Source: Planctomycetota bacterium (GTDB taxonomy: Bacteria; Planctomycetota; Planctomycetia; Planctomycetales; Planctomycetaceae). Taken from it: a stretch of DNA of 64,000 nt. The stretch lies in assembly GCA_018242525.1 (NCBI GenBank), contig JAFEBS010000008.1, positions 381,917 to 445,916 of the forward strand, written 5' to 3'. This document shows positions 17,884 through 27,700 of the stretch, piece after piece. A program made the position numbers and the translations under genes. The notes under the pieces are model-generated. The model made no database searches. It had not been told where the DNA came from and saw only the letters and a list, made by a program, of their open reading frames with translations. Position 1 is the first letter of the stretch. The number at the start of each line of letters is the position of its first letter.

Positions 17884-18141
17884 ATGATTCAACCGTTTCG
17901 CTGGAACAAGAAATGGATCCTGGCGTCAGGCGTCGTCACCATCGGCAACAATGGGTTCGCGGGCTCGCGGACACACGGCGCGGCGCGCACTCGCGATACA
18001 TTCACGGTCTGCTGGTCAGACCGTGGTCGCTGGGTTCCGCAAGCAGTTCTGGGACAAGTGTTCGATACTGAAGACGCTGCTGCGGCCTACCTGGAGGAGA
18101 ACCGTGAGAAGCTGGAAGCGGCGCCTGGGATGGTCGGATAG
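17884..18141 (+). CDS. Small hypothetical protein
   Basis: 85 aa, unrecognised. GGAAG lies a few bases upstream of the ATG. The second half (GRWVPQAVLGQVFDTEDAAAAYLEENREKLEAAP) has the composition of a real folded protein, with a beta hairpin and an amphipathic helix, while the first half (NGFAGSRTHGAARTRD) is less convincing. It lies between a MITE-like element and the convergent DUF1501 gene. Confidence 0.45.
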   Translation: MIQPFRWNKKWILASGVVTIGNNGFAGSRTHGAARTRDTFTVCWSDRGRWVPQAVLGQVFDTEDAAAAYLEENREKLEAAPGMVG

Positions 18142-18190
18142 CGATCAATCCAGCACTGGGCCGGGAAGCTCGGTTTCTCGTTTCATCGAT

Positions 18191-19579
18191 CTAAACCAGT
18201 TCGGGGATCGGTCGTCCGCCCTCGGTGACAATGGGTGTCGGGCGACCCTGCGGGTTGATCCAGTGGCTGTTCAGGTCGATGTCCAGTGTGCGGAAGACGG
18301 TCGCTGCCAGATCCTGCGGGCGGACTAAACCATCTTTCACTCCGTAGCCCCGAGCATCGGTGCTGCCAACGACCTGACCGTGTTTTAACCCGCCCCCAGC
18401 CGCGATCATCGACATGACGTTGGTCCAGTGGTTGCGACCGGCATCGGCCGTCATGACTGGCGAGCGACCAAACTCACCCAGCATCAGAATCAGCGTACTG
18501 TCGAGGAGCCCGCGTTCCTCAAGGTCCCGGATCAGTGTGTGCAGAACCTTGTCGACCGTGGGCAGAATCGGTTTCAGTCCCTTTTCGATGCCGCCCCAGG
18601 GTGGGACGTTGTCGCCGTGATGATCAAAGTAGCCCCAGCGTCCGCTGACCAGGACAAACGTCACCCCGGCTTCGACCAACCGACGAGCGAGCAGTCCCTT
18701 CTCGCCGATGCTCTCGCGGCCATAGGCATCGCGCAGCGCCGCCGGTTCATCGTTCAGGTTGAACGCCTTTTCGACCTTCCCGGACACAGTCATTTCGAAT
18801 GCCTGACGCTGATACCGCGTGGCTCGGTCGAGTGTTTCTGTGAGGTCGATGTCGCGTCGCAAGCGGTCGAATTCCTGTCGCAACTGCTCGCGATTGGACA
18901 GGCGGTCCAGTTGGATGCCGGCCGGTAAAGCGAACTTGCCGGCCAGTTCCAGTCCGTTCACGGGGGCGTGATTCATGCCCATCTGGCCGGATTCCCACAC
19001 ATCGGCCTTCCACGAGGGAGCGAGTCCAACGAATGCTGGCAATTCGGGATCATTGGGGCCGCGAAACTTGGCCACCACCGAACCCATCGACGGGTACCCG
19101 TCGCCATCCCGACCATTGTCCGTTCGACGCGCGAGCGGATTGCCTGCCTGCATCGTGATCGGGGTATGGTTGCTGGCGGTGCAATCGACCGACCGAATGA
19201 TGGAGAGCTTGTCAGCGATCGACGCCTGCAGCGGCAGGTGCTCACAGAATGAAACCCCGGGCAGTCTGGTGCTGATGGTCGAAAATGGACCGCGGATTTC
19301 GGCGGGAGCGTCCGGCTTGGGGTCCCACATGTCAATGTGACTGGGCCCACCCGACAGCCAGAACAAGATGACCGATTTCCGGTTCGAGCCGGGCAGGGGA
19401 CCCGGGTTCGCATGAGCGGTTCTCAGGCCATTCGCTGCGGCCAGAGCGCTGCAACCGGCGAGTCCCGCTTGCAGGAACCAGCGTCGTGATCCAACCGTCA
19501 CACTGGGCGCGGTCGCACCCGCAGTCAACAAGGAGAGAGGTAGCCCCGCCGAATGGAGTTTGTCATGCGATCGATTCAT
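18191..19579 (-). CDS. DUF1501 (sulfatase/alkaline-phosphatase-fold) Tat-type exported protein
   Basis: 462 aa. DUF1501 proteins are very abundant in planctomycetes and have a phosphatase/sulfatase-like fold; they often pair with DUF1549/DUF1553 cytochrome-like proteins, which are absent here. The start ATG 19579 has GGAG 8 nt upstream. The N-terminus has GSRRWFLQAGLAGCSALAAA, a twin-arginine-like leader. Hallmarks: SVILFWLSGGPSHIDMWDPKP, APAEIRGPFSTI, SVDCTASNHTPI, RRLVEAGVTFVLV, and the C-terminal GEFGRSPVMTADAGRNHW followed by GGGLKHGQVVGSTDARGYGV. Its enzymatic role is unproven. Confidence 0.9.
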   Translation of the reverse strand: MNRSHDKLHSAGLPLSLLTAGATAPSVTVGSRRWFLQAGLAGCSALAAANGLRTAHANPGPLPGSNRKSVILFWLSGGPSHIDMWDPKPDAPAEIRGPFSTISTRLPGVSFCEHLPLQASIADKLSIIRSVDCTASNHTPITMQAGNPLARRTDNGRDGDGYPSMGSVVAKFRGPNDPELPAFVGLAPSWKADVWESGQMGMNHAPVNGLELAGKFALPAGIQLDRLSNREQLRQEFDRLRRDIDLTETLDRATRYQRQAFEMTVSGKVEKAFNLNDEPAALRDAYGRESIGEKGLLARRLVEAGVTFVLVSGRWGYFDHHGDNVPPWGGIEKGLKPILPTVDKVLHTLIRDLEERGLLDSTLILMLGEFGRSPVMTADAGRNHWTNVMSMIAAGGGLKHGQVVGSTDARGYGVKDGLVRPQDLAATVFRTLDIDLNSHWINPQGRPTPIVTEGGRPIPELV

Positions 19580-19809
19580 CCGCGAGTCTCCACCTAAACC
19601 CATAAGCCTCGGTCGATTCGACAGAATCGTAACCGAGACTTGAGGAATTCGCGAGGGAAAAACTTTTGTTGCAGGTCCGGTTTCGGTCTTCCTCAACCTG
19701 GATCGTGGTTGACGCTGCATCTCGTCTGAAAGCAACGGTCACCGCGACTTCACAGTTCCGTCGGGAATCAGAACCCCCAGATCAGATCATCCTGTGATCG
19801 ATCCCAAGA

Positions 19810-20253
19810 TTACTCCAGGTTGACTTCCAGGTTCTTCTGGTCCTGGTCGATGTTCACCTGGCAAGTGGTCGTTTCGACTTTGCCATATTTCTGCAGCATG
19901 TTCTGAACTCCCGTCGACAACGGACTCTTTCCCTCCCGCAGGGCAATTTCTTCGCCAGGTGATGAAGGACGGTATTCAATCCAGACTTTGTGAACGCCAG
20001 GCACTGCGCCACGGCGGTCCTTTTCGTAACGGAGTTCGAACGCGCCGTTGGAATCTGTCAGCCCGGTGCTGGGGCGTCCGCTGGCGGGAGCAAAGTGGAG
20101 GATGATATTTGGCACCGGTTCTCCCTGCAGCTTTAGAGTTCCTTTTACCGCACGTAGCTCGATCGGCTTCTGACCACTTGAACAGGCCGCCAGAAACAGG
20201 CAGCAGACGATGGCTGGTATCGTCAACTGTGATCGAGGTTCACAGTATTGCAT
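19810..20253 (-). CDS. Small lipoprotein with carboxypeptidase-regulatory/transthyretin-like domain
   Basis: 147 aa. Start at ATG 20253, preceded by GGAGAGG; the leader LTIPAIVCCLFLAACSSG has a lipobox (LAAC), so the mature protein is lipid-anchored. The rest (VKGTLKLQGEPVPNIILHFA, STGLTDSNGAFELRYEKDRRGAVPGVHKVWIEY) has the G-x-V/L...D-x-x-G-x-F pattern of a small beta-sandwich like those in carboxypeptidase regulatory domains. It starts 73 nt after the DUF1559 gene, an arrangement common in planctomycetes, so co-expression and a partnership at the cell surface are likely. Confidence 0.82.
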   Translation of the reverse strand: MQYCEPRSQLTIPAIVCCLFLAACSSGQKPIELRAVKGTLKLQGEPVPNIILHFAPASGRPSTGLTDSNGAFELRYEKDRRGAVPGVHKVWIEYRPSSPGEEIALREGKSPLSTGVQNMLQKYGKVETTTCQVNIDQDQKNLEVNLE

Positions 20254-20326
20254 GAGTCCTCTCCGACGGATCGAGACACCACCACTGCTGGTACATTGCT
20301 CAACGAGTACTTCGGAATCGGTGTTG

Positions 20327-21247
20327 TTAGAAGTCGCCAATGACTTCGCCACCATTTCGGCTGTACAAGGCGGTGTAAACGTTGAGGTCAATGCTGTCCG
20401 TGATGAACTTCAAATGACCGTCCGAAAAGATCACCTGGACACCGCCGACATGATGCGATTCGGCTGCTCGGTTGTTGTAGGAGTGATTGTCGGGAAGATC
20501 CTGGGGAGTGGCGTCGACGTATCCTTGTGAGGGGTGATGGACCCACAGGAACGGATTGGCACCGGTGTTGCGGTCGATCCAACTGTGGTTCGTAGTGTGC
20601 GCCAATTCCGCAAACATGATCGTATTGCTCGTTCCATCGGAGATGTCGCCGATCCGAATGCGGCTATTGACGAAGGCAATCCCGGTCATTCCCGCCTGCG
20701 ATCGCTCGGGACAGCATGTGCCTGTGCCGCCGTTGATGCCATAGTCCTTGTGCTGATTGGCTGGCTGAACGCGCGGCGCGGAAGGACAGACGAATACGGG
20801 CGGCATCGATGTGGCCGCGGGTTTGTTTTTGACGTCACCAGCGGGGCCCCGTTGGGCACCGTTTTCAATAATCGAAAAGGTATAGGCTGGGACCGTGAAG
20901 TCAATACTGTTGTAGACATTGCTGCCGTCCACTTGAGGCAGGATGATGGCGGACCAGCTGAAATGGCCCCACGGACAGCAACCGCCGACGCTGGGATCCG
21001 CCCACGGAGCGCTGAAACTGGAGTTGCCGTTCATCGGGCCAATGCTCCCAGGTGGGAAGCAGGTGTAACTGGACTCATAATTATGCATCGCCGTGACCAA
21101 CTGATGCAGGTTGTTCGCGCACTGGGACCGTCGAGCCGCCTCCCGAGCCTGCTGCACAGCGGGCAGCAACAGTGCGATCAAGACTGCGATAATGGCAATC
21201 ACCACCAGCAATTCGATCAACGTGAACCCACGAATACGCTTTACCAT
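20327..21247 (-). CDS. DUF1559 prepilin-like protein
   Basis: Pseudopilin-type protein of the large planctomycete DUF1559 family. ATG 21247, preceded by GGGAGGGG, gives 306 aa. N-terminus MVKRIRGFTLIELLVVIAII is a textbook type IV prepilin leader with cleavage after Gly and Glu at +5, followed by AVQQAREAARRSQCANNLHQL and the DUF1559 globular domain ending in AAESHHVGGVQVIFSDGHLKFI. Likely processed by a prepilin peptidase and assembled by a PilB/GspE-type ATPase such as the one at 13819-15501. An AT-rich stretch with TATACT lies upstream on the minus strand and may be the promoter. Confidence 0.95.
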   Translation of the reverse strand: MVKRIRGFTLIELLVVIAIIAVLIALLLPAVQQAREAARRSQCANNLHQLVTAMHNYESSYTCFPPGSIGPMNGNSSFSAPWADPSVGGCCPWGHFSWSAIILPQVDGSNVYNSIDFTVPAYTFSIIENGAQRGPAGDVKNKPAATSMPPVFVCPSAPRVQPANQHKDYGINGGTGTCCPERSQAGMTGIAFVNSRIRIGDISDGTSNTIMFAELAHTTNHSWIDRNTGANPFLWVHHPSQGYVDATPQDLPDNHSYNNRAAESHHVGGVQVIFSDGHLKFITDSIDLNVYTALYSRNGGEVIGDF

Positions 21248-21438
21248 AATCAGTCCCCTCCCGTATGTGCTCAGGCAAGACAGAATAGTATAAAATAGGA
21301 CAGGGACGAGTATTGCGGCGTAAAAGAGACACCTCAACGAATCGACGACTGCTTGTGCTATTCTGTGCTGCGAAGCAATAACGCACAAGGGCAACTGTTG
21401 AGATTGAGTACTCGAATCGTTCGAGAAATCACGTGCGA

Positions 21439-22881
21439 TCAGGGGGCAAACGGCGAGTTTCGATAGTCCAGTGGCGGCTTCTGGCCGGGAAGCAGCAACG
21501 GGTCATACTTCCGTCCCGCCAATTGCCGGGTGAATTCCGCCCTGGCCGCCACGAGGATCTCTGGTTTTTGATAGAGGTCCCACGCGCAGGCGGCCATCGT
21601 GCGTGCGGCTAATTGCATCCCCTTGCGTCCGATGGAGGTTCCACCCGCCGCCACAGCCTGCCAGGAATGAGCCCCGGTCCCCGGCACGTAACAGGCCGTC
21701 GTAAATCCTGCCGTTGGTACGACCCAGGAGACGTCGCCGACGTCTGTCGATCCCTTGCCGATGTCGTTGCTGACATCGATGACCTGGCTGAGAGAATCGA
21801 GTGGTTGCGGTTTCGTGAGCGTTGTCTGCAAACGCGTGGCAAACTGAAGCTCCTCGGAAGAATACTTCAGATCATTCAACTGCCGCAGGTTGGTCAGAGC
21901 GACCTGAGCCAGCGCATCGTTCGGCAGGATTTCCATGGTGCCACCCAGGTAAACCTCATCCAGCCTGGTTTCCGTGGCGAGGGCCGCCCCTTGCGCGCAC
22001 TTGACCAGTCGGGGATACAACTCTTTAACGACTTCTGCCTTCGGGTGACGGATATAGAAGAAGACTTCGGAGAAGTCTGGCACGACATTGGGGGCGCCGC
22101 CACCGGCCGTGATGACATGGTGAATCCGCGTGAAGTCTGGAGAGTGCTCGCGCATCAGTTCGGCGGCATGACAGGTCAGTTCCACGGCATCCAGAGCGGA
22201 TCGCCCCTGATCGGGCGCGCCGGCCGCATGTGCACTCTTCCCGCGAAACCGGAATTTGACCGCGGCGCGTGCCAGGCACGATCCGTCACCCGCCGAATTC
22301 CGGGAGGATGGATGCCAGTGCAGGGCGGCATCGCAGTCATCAAACAATCCGGCCCGGACCATGAATGTCTTTCCGCTGCCCCCTTCTTCCGCCGGACAGC
22401 CATAAAATCGCACCGTCCCCTGAATCTGTCCGGCCTTGATCTGCTCGGCAATCGCCATCGCGGCCGACATTGATGCCGCGCCAAACAAATGGTGACCGCA
22501 ACCATGTCCATAGGTGGCTCCTTCGCGCGGCAGTTGTTCCGGCGTCGCCTGCTGCGACAATCCGGGGAGCGCATCGTATTCCCCCATGATGCCAATGACC
22601 GGTTTTCCCGAGCCAAACGTCGCCGTGAACGCCGTTGGAATCTCGGCAACTCCCCGCTCCAGTTTGAAGCCTGCCTGTTCGAGTGAATCGGCGAGCAGTT
22701 TGGCAGACTGAGTTTCCTGGTATCCGGGTTCCGCAAACTTCCAGATCTGGCTGGCAATCTGCCAGGTCGCATCCCCCCGCCGTTCGATGCTGTCGTACAG
22801 GGATTCTTTCTGAGCGAACGCGGCAGTGTGGCAACTGAGCATCAGCAGGAACAGGGTGATACGGCCGGGGCGAAATGGCAT
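21439..22881 (-). CDS. Exported M20-family amidohydrolase (AbgB/IAA-amino-acid-hydrolase-like)
   Basis: Metal-dependent peptidase/amidohydrolase of family M20, closest in motif layout to AbgB (p-aminobenzoyl-glutamate hydrolase subunit). Start at ATG 22881 gives MPFRPGRITLFLLMLSCHTA and a signal peptide ending AFAQ; 480 aa. Motifs in order: GIMGEYDALPGLSQ, YGHGCGHHLFGAASM (metal His), PAEEGGSGKTFMVRAGLFDD (Glu base), DAALHWHPSS, FRGKSAHAAGAPDQGRSALDAVE (dimerisation domain), GKGSTDVGDVSWVVPT, GTGAHSWQAVAAG. All expected metal ligands appear present. Export is unusual for AbgB but frequent in planctomycetes. The frame extends to 22980, but that leader lacks a signal peptide. Confidence 0.9.
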   Translation of the reverse strand: MPFRPGRITLFLLMLSCHTAAFAQKESLYDSIERRGDATWQIASQIWKFAEPGYQETQSAKLLADSLEQAGFKLERGVAEIPTAFTATFGSGKPVIGIMGEYDALPGLSQQATPEQLPREGATYGHGCGHHLFGAASMSAAMAIAEQIKAGQIQGTVRFYGCPAEEGGSGKTFMVRAGLFDDCDAALHWHPSSRNSAGDGSCLARAAVKFRFRGKSAHAAGAPDQGRSALDAVELTCHAAELMREHSPDFTRIHHVITAGGGAPNVVPDFSEVFFYIRHPKAEVVKELYPRLVKCAQGAALATETRLDEVYLGGTMEILPNDALAQVALTNLRQLNDLKYSSEELQFATRLQTTLTKPQPLDSLSQVIDVSNDIGKGSTDVGDVSWVVPTAGFTTACYVPGTGAHSWQAVAAGGTSIGRKGMQLAARTMAACAWDLYQKPEILVAARAEFTRQLAGRKYDPLLLPGQKPPLDYRNSPFAP

Positions 22882-23039
22882 GGTAAGCTTTCGGTCGACA
22901 GGCTTCGGGCAACGCGAGACCGGAGGATTGGCGCAGTCCATCACTCGCGCAGATTGAATCCGCGCCGATGAACATATCATACCTGTGTTCGCTCGTCATT
23001 CGCGGTGTGGGTGGCGAGTACGCGACATCCGAGTGTAAC

Positions 23040-23779
23040 TTAACGCGTGACACGCTGTTGTTGGCGGATTTGGATTCGATTTCGGATCAATGCGTAGAGA
23101 CGCGGTTCATTCGCTTGAAGCGTCACGGTGACGGCAAAACGTTGCTCTGTGAATTCCGCTGGTGCCCAGCGGCGTTGAGCGCGGACTACGAGGTACCAGG
23201 TATCCCCGTAGTCATCGCGATTAAACGTCCATTCCGATCGTTGCAGAGTACTCGACTGAAGTTCGGTTGACCCTGGCACGAGTGGGCACTTGAACGGCGA
23301 TTGGAATGCGCCTTGAGCGAACTCTGGATGCTCCCGCTCCCACGCTCTTTCATCCGTTGTTTGTTGACGATAAGCGTCCACGATTTCGTCGACGGTCTTT
23401 CCGCGAAACAACGCGTAGTCCAGGCGTTCTTTTCCTTGTCCTTCGGAAGATTACCGTTCGTGGCGCTGAATGCAGAAAAGAACTTCTTCGCAGTTCCCTC
23501 GGTGCCGTTCGCTTCATTGAGGATTCGTTCCAGGTCATTCGCGAGCACACCGTGGTTCAACCGACGTTCATGCTTTACGACCTCCCAAGCGGCAGAGCGA
23601 AATGCGGCTTCGTCTCCCTGAAAATGGGCGACGAGGAGCTTTCGAACTGTGTCTTGGCCGTTGGTCATTTCAGGGCTTGAAATAGGGCGTTTCACAGGCT
23701 CGGGCTTTGATCGGGTGTCGGGGGAATTCTTCGGAAAGCCATTGTAAGCGATACTTGCGAGAACGTCACTTGTTCCCAT
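23040..23779 (-). pseudogene. Frameshifted remnant: N-terminus of an AAA-ATPase-type protein joined to the C-terminus of a subtilase (ietAS-like scar)
   Basis: Frame A (23779 downwards; AAGGAG 6 nt before the ATG) encodes VRKLLVAHFQGDEAAFRSAA, then EVVKHERRLNHGVLANDLER, the style of N-terminus I associate with bacterial AAA ATPases encoded next to subtilisin-like proteases. Near 23430 the sensible protein moves to the -1 frame (KEK then ERLDYALFRGKTVDEIV). It continues with FKCPLVPGSTELQSSTLQRS, YGDTWYLVVRAQRRWAP and EQRFAVTVTLQANEPRLYAL to the stop at 23040, like the C-terminus of those S8 proteases. No Walker motifs and no Asp/His/Ser triad survive, so a large internal deletion fused the two genes. 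The frame change is a base loss or, less likely, programmed slippage. The identification rests on recalled family patterns. Confidence 0.6.
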
Positions 23780-24227
23780 TGTTGTCTCCTTTTGAGATGC
23801 CGAACGGTTTGCAGCCTCATTTTCGGGTTTCCGTTAGGGCGACTTGCTAAGTTCGAGCGATTTCGATGGGAAATCTGAGTTTACGGAAACCGTTCTGGCA
23901 ATAAGGTGTGTTACCTCGCGCAGCTGTTCCCTACGCGGGACTCTCTCGACTGGCGGGGGAGCACCTTGGGATAGACATGACGCGCTATCCAAGTCCATTG
24001 TGTGTTAATGAGTTGTGAAGCAATCGGCACCTCTGACGGATGCGGCTTCTGCACGCGTCGTGTCGGTGCAAGCGATCGTTCTCGAAGTTCTGGAAAACTG
24101 GTTGCCGCAGTCGTCGCGTCCCAAAGCGCATAAGCCAAAGGTTCCCGCGCCTCGTGTTGCGCGACAGCGTTCCGCGAACTCGCGCGATCCTCGCTATTCG
24201 ATCATCGAATAAGGTTGACGGCGACGG
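23780..24227. other. Gene-free stretch within the decayed island
   Basis: About 450 nt, with lower GC than its surroundings by eye. Short ORFs on both strands (for example 75 aa at 23911-24138) have no ribosome-binding site or recognisable sequence. It may be further debris of the deleted system. Confidence 0.4.
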
Positions 24228-24554
24228 CTAAATCGATGGTCGGTCTGCGATGATTTTCTGCAATTCCTTCTTTAGTTTTCCGGTACCGAAGAAATTGCCA
24301 ACGGCGAAGTGGCTGAACATGATGAAGCGGATGACGCTCACAAATAGTGTGCCGCCATCATGCTCAATCTTCAGCATTCTCCCAGTATTGTGCAGCCTGA
24401 AAAGTTCGACGGACCGGAGCGATTCATGCGGGACGGAGATATGTGCATCGCCTTCGATTGACAATCGCCCGTCCAGCAGCGTTAAACGCCCGACTCGGAC
24501 CTTCGTTGCGAGGCTGACATTCTTGCCTTCGTGAAACATAACCTTGTAGATCAC
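24228..24554 (-). CDS. Hypothetical protein, possible PH-like/beta-rich domain, coupled to upstream small ORF
   Basis: 108 aa. GTG start at 24554 overlaps the TGA of the preceding 55-aa ORF as GTGA, suggesting translational coupling. The sequence (VIYKVMFHEGKNVSLATKVR, VGRLTLLDGRLSIEGDAHIS, VPHESLRSVELFRL, TGRMLKIEHDGGTLFVSVIR) alternates beta-strands in the manner of bacterial PH or GRAM domains, then ends in a hydrophobic segment FIMFSHFAVGNFFGTGKL and a basic helix. No family assigned. The codon pattern looks like real coding sequence. Confidence 0.6.
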   Translation of the reverse strand: MIYKVMFHEGKNVSLATKVRVGRLTLLDGRLSIEGDAHISVPHESLRSVELFRLHNTGRMLKIEHDGGTLFVSVIRFIMFSHFAVGNFFGTGKLKKELQKIIADRPSI

Positions 24555-24718
24555 GGCACGCGCTCCCCGGACGCTTTGAATCGTTTCGGCATCAGCTTGT
24601 TTGCGACATTGAAAAGCAAGTCGGCTACGGCCAATACCGTTTCGTCCTTGATCGACTGTCCGCGTATTCTCTCGGCAAGTAAATCCAAAAATCCAAGCGG
24701 TTCGGTCTTTCCAATCAC
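24551..24718 (-). CDS. 55-residue hypothetical ORF between the giant TPR gene and the 108-aa gene
   Basis: GTG start at 24718 shares GTGA with the stop of the giant gene (TGA at 24717-24715), and its own TGA (24553-24551) shares GTGA with the next GTG. The product (VIGKTEPLGFLDLLAERIRG, then QSIKDETVLAVADLLFNVAN, ending KLMPKRFKASGERVP) is a plausible helical protein with no cysteine and no low complexity. No family recognised. The double overlap is the main support; without it the ORF would be too short to call. Confidence 0.5.
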   Translation of the reverse strand: MIGKTEPLGFLDLLAERIRGQSIKDETVLAVADLLFNVANKLMPKRFKASGERVP

Positions 24719-27700
24719 TTCAACAATTCTTTCGCCCGGATTGTGACATTCGTCAAGATTGCTTCAGCGGAGGCGTCCAGATCTTCCGCGCGCAGGCCGA
24801 GGGACAGGTATTTGACCGGGCCGAGGTCGATTGAGGTGCGGTCGATGGTTGTCCAGTCCTGGGTGCCGTTCCGTGCGGCCTGATAGAACACGGATGAACC
24901 TTGTCGGACCAGGCGCAGGCGAAGTCCGTCCTGATCAGTGGGTGATTCGGTGGTCTTGTAGGCGAACTTGCCATCGGGGCCCCGTTTTCCATGGACCGCC
25001 AGCAGCTTGAGATCGCCGGAATGGTTGCGCCGATGGGCGATGGCGGCAGATTCCATCGACTGCTGGGGATTCGTGGCCGAGTGCAGACTGGCGCTGATGT
25101 CCATGCGGGGAACTCGCCAGTCGGTCAAAACCCGCGTTGATTGAAAAGCGCGATAGTCCAAGGTGACTTCGAAGTCGCCCGCAAGACCGCCAACCAGGGC
25201 ATAGCCAACTCCCTGTTCCGCGTTGGCAACCTTGGCCGGGCGGGTGATCTTGATTCCCTCGGGAACCTGCGTTGCCGAGTTCAACGTGTAGGTGGCCCAG
25301 TCCCTCAGGAACGCGGGGCGCGGTCCCTGAAAATTCCAGCTTAGCTTTGCCGGAAGATCATTCTCAGCGAACGGGGCTGGAGGGTGGATCAGCCGCGTGG
25401 CACGAATGGAAAAATCCGTCAGGACGACCGAGGCCGTGGCGGCGAGATCTTCGCTGCGCAATCCGATCACGACATCCTTGATGTCCGCCGTCGAGGCGGC
25501 TCGTGATTCCAGGATCTGCCAATCCGCGGAATCCCCGGTGGAATAGAGGTAATAAACCGTTCCGTCGCGGCGAACGATTCGAAGCTTTCCTGTTGTACCA
25601 GTCGCCGGTTGATCGGATGTTTGCCAGTCCTCGTCCGGAGGTTTCCGGCGGACTCCCAGAATCGATGTCAAAGTCATCGACTGGTCCTGGTGTCGACGAT
25701 GGGTCAATGCCAGCGTGCCTGAGTGCTGCGGCGCGCCAAAACCGCCCCCTTGTGCCAGGATGATTTCGACTCGTGGGACCTGATGGTTTGAGTTTTGGGT
25801 CGTGGATTGGAAATTGCGATATCCCAACGTCACCTCAAAATCACCGCCGATGGTCACCTGAGACGATTGGTATCCCGCGGACTGAGACGCAATATTGGTA
25901 TTGGGGCTGCGGATGATCAGCACACCGCCATCCACCTGGGATCGCCGAGTCGTCGGCAGGTCGGCGGTTGGAACCAGGTGTGTGACCAGGTCCGTTTCAA
26001 AGTTCACCGAGATCCGGGCCGGAAGTTGTTCATCGGTCAGCGTCGCCTGGACCAGATCGTTGCGTGCCAGTTCCTGCTCGTTTACAGGCGGTAGTGACTT
26101 GGGCCAATTTCCCCGGTAGATGACATTCTTGATCCGGGCCCGCGTTTCACCGGCCGTATGAAACAGGCCGAAGGTTCTGGAATTGCCAGGATCGAGTGGG
26201 CGTTCAAAGATCAGCGTGTCATTCAGAGTGAGCGAGACCACGTCTTCTTTCAGATTCAAGGCCAGCTTGTTCCAGGAACCGTTTTTCAGCGGAAGTTTCT
26301 GGGGGCCGCGACGATGTTCGGGTTCGTCAAAACTGTTGTCGTGCGCCAGTCCACCCCGCTCGAACTGCGCAGCGGTCAGCCAGTGAATCTTGACACCTGC
26401 CGGGTCCAGCAGCATCACCATCTGTCCCAGCGCGGGATGAACCTGGTGGGCTTGCGCCGGGTTGGGGATGTAGAAGAAGTCGTAGGTGATTTCGCCATCT
26501 TCCAGCATCGGTCGGTGGTATTGCAGCAGGCTCTCTCGCTGGCGTCCCGCCCAGTTGACGGTTTTTCGCCCGATGATTTCTTCACCCACCTTTTTCCACG
26601 ACGGATTGTTCCCGTTCATGGGATCGCTGTAGGTATCGGCCCACCAGCCGTGCAGGTCGTCCCGTTTCGAGAGGTGCAGTTCGGCGGGAATTTCAGGCTG
26701 TCCGGTAATCCGCAATGATCGGGTGGACGCGGCGTACTGGCCGGTTGACCGGATCGCCAGCCACGGATCCGTGGTCGCGGTGACCGGCGATTCCTGAAAC
26801 ACCTTGCCATTGGCGGAATAGACGATCCGTTGAGGGGTGACTTCCACCTTTAACCGGAACCAGTCTCCCAGGGGATCGAACTTGATCGGCGGCTGTTTGC
26901 GGTTCCAACTGGTATACAGATTGCCAAGATCCACAGACTGCAAAGTGTAGTTCGGACCGGCCCACTCGGTACCGTACATGAGGCTGGTTTCACGCCAGCC
27001 GAACGTGGCGACGTCTCCTTCAATGGTAAATGTTCCTCGCAGGGGCGACTGGAAGTAGAGCAGGTCATTCCCGTCGCCACCAAGATGCACCGAATCCGTA
27101 CCGGAAAAACGCCAACTGGGAATGATCCCCTGGGCGCGGGTCGCGGCCTTGATTTGAGTGGATTGCGACCACTGACCGCGTGGGGATGTCACCTGTCCGA
27201 CAGGCAGTTCGAGTCCCTGTTCGTTCGACAGCAGGGCGTGTTGTCGGGCGGATCGGACTTTGACATCCCAGGCCGTACCAATGCCCTTGCGATTGGCAGA
27301 ATCCACGATGACATCAAACAGAGCGATGGCGGCCTTCCGCAATTCCGGAATACGGGATGCTTCAGTGGCGACGATCAGTTCCGGCCAGCGTTCCAGTTGC
27401 GACAAGGTGTCGGGAAGTCCGGGACTTCGGGCCGGCGTCAATTCCTTCAGGGTCGATTGCGCCTGCGGAAGATCGTGTGACGCGATGGCGATCAGCACCT
27501 GTATCGCCAGTCGCGATCGCTTGATCTGCGGAGACGTATCGGGAATCTTCGCCACAGTCTCCGCCAGTTCCGCCAGTTTCCCCAGATCACGGGCGACGGC
27601 CACCAGATCCAGGACCGGGGCGATCAATTCGCCTCCGGACCGCTGCCGTCGCCGTACCGCCCGCGCGGCGGGTGCATCCCCCGGAAGGTTCACGGGAGCG

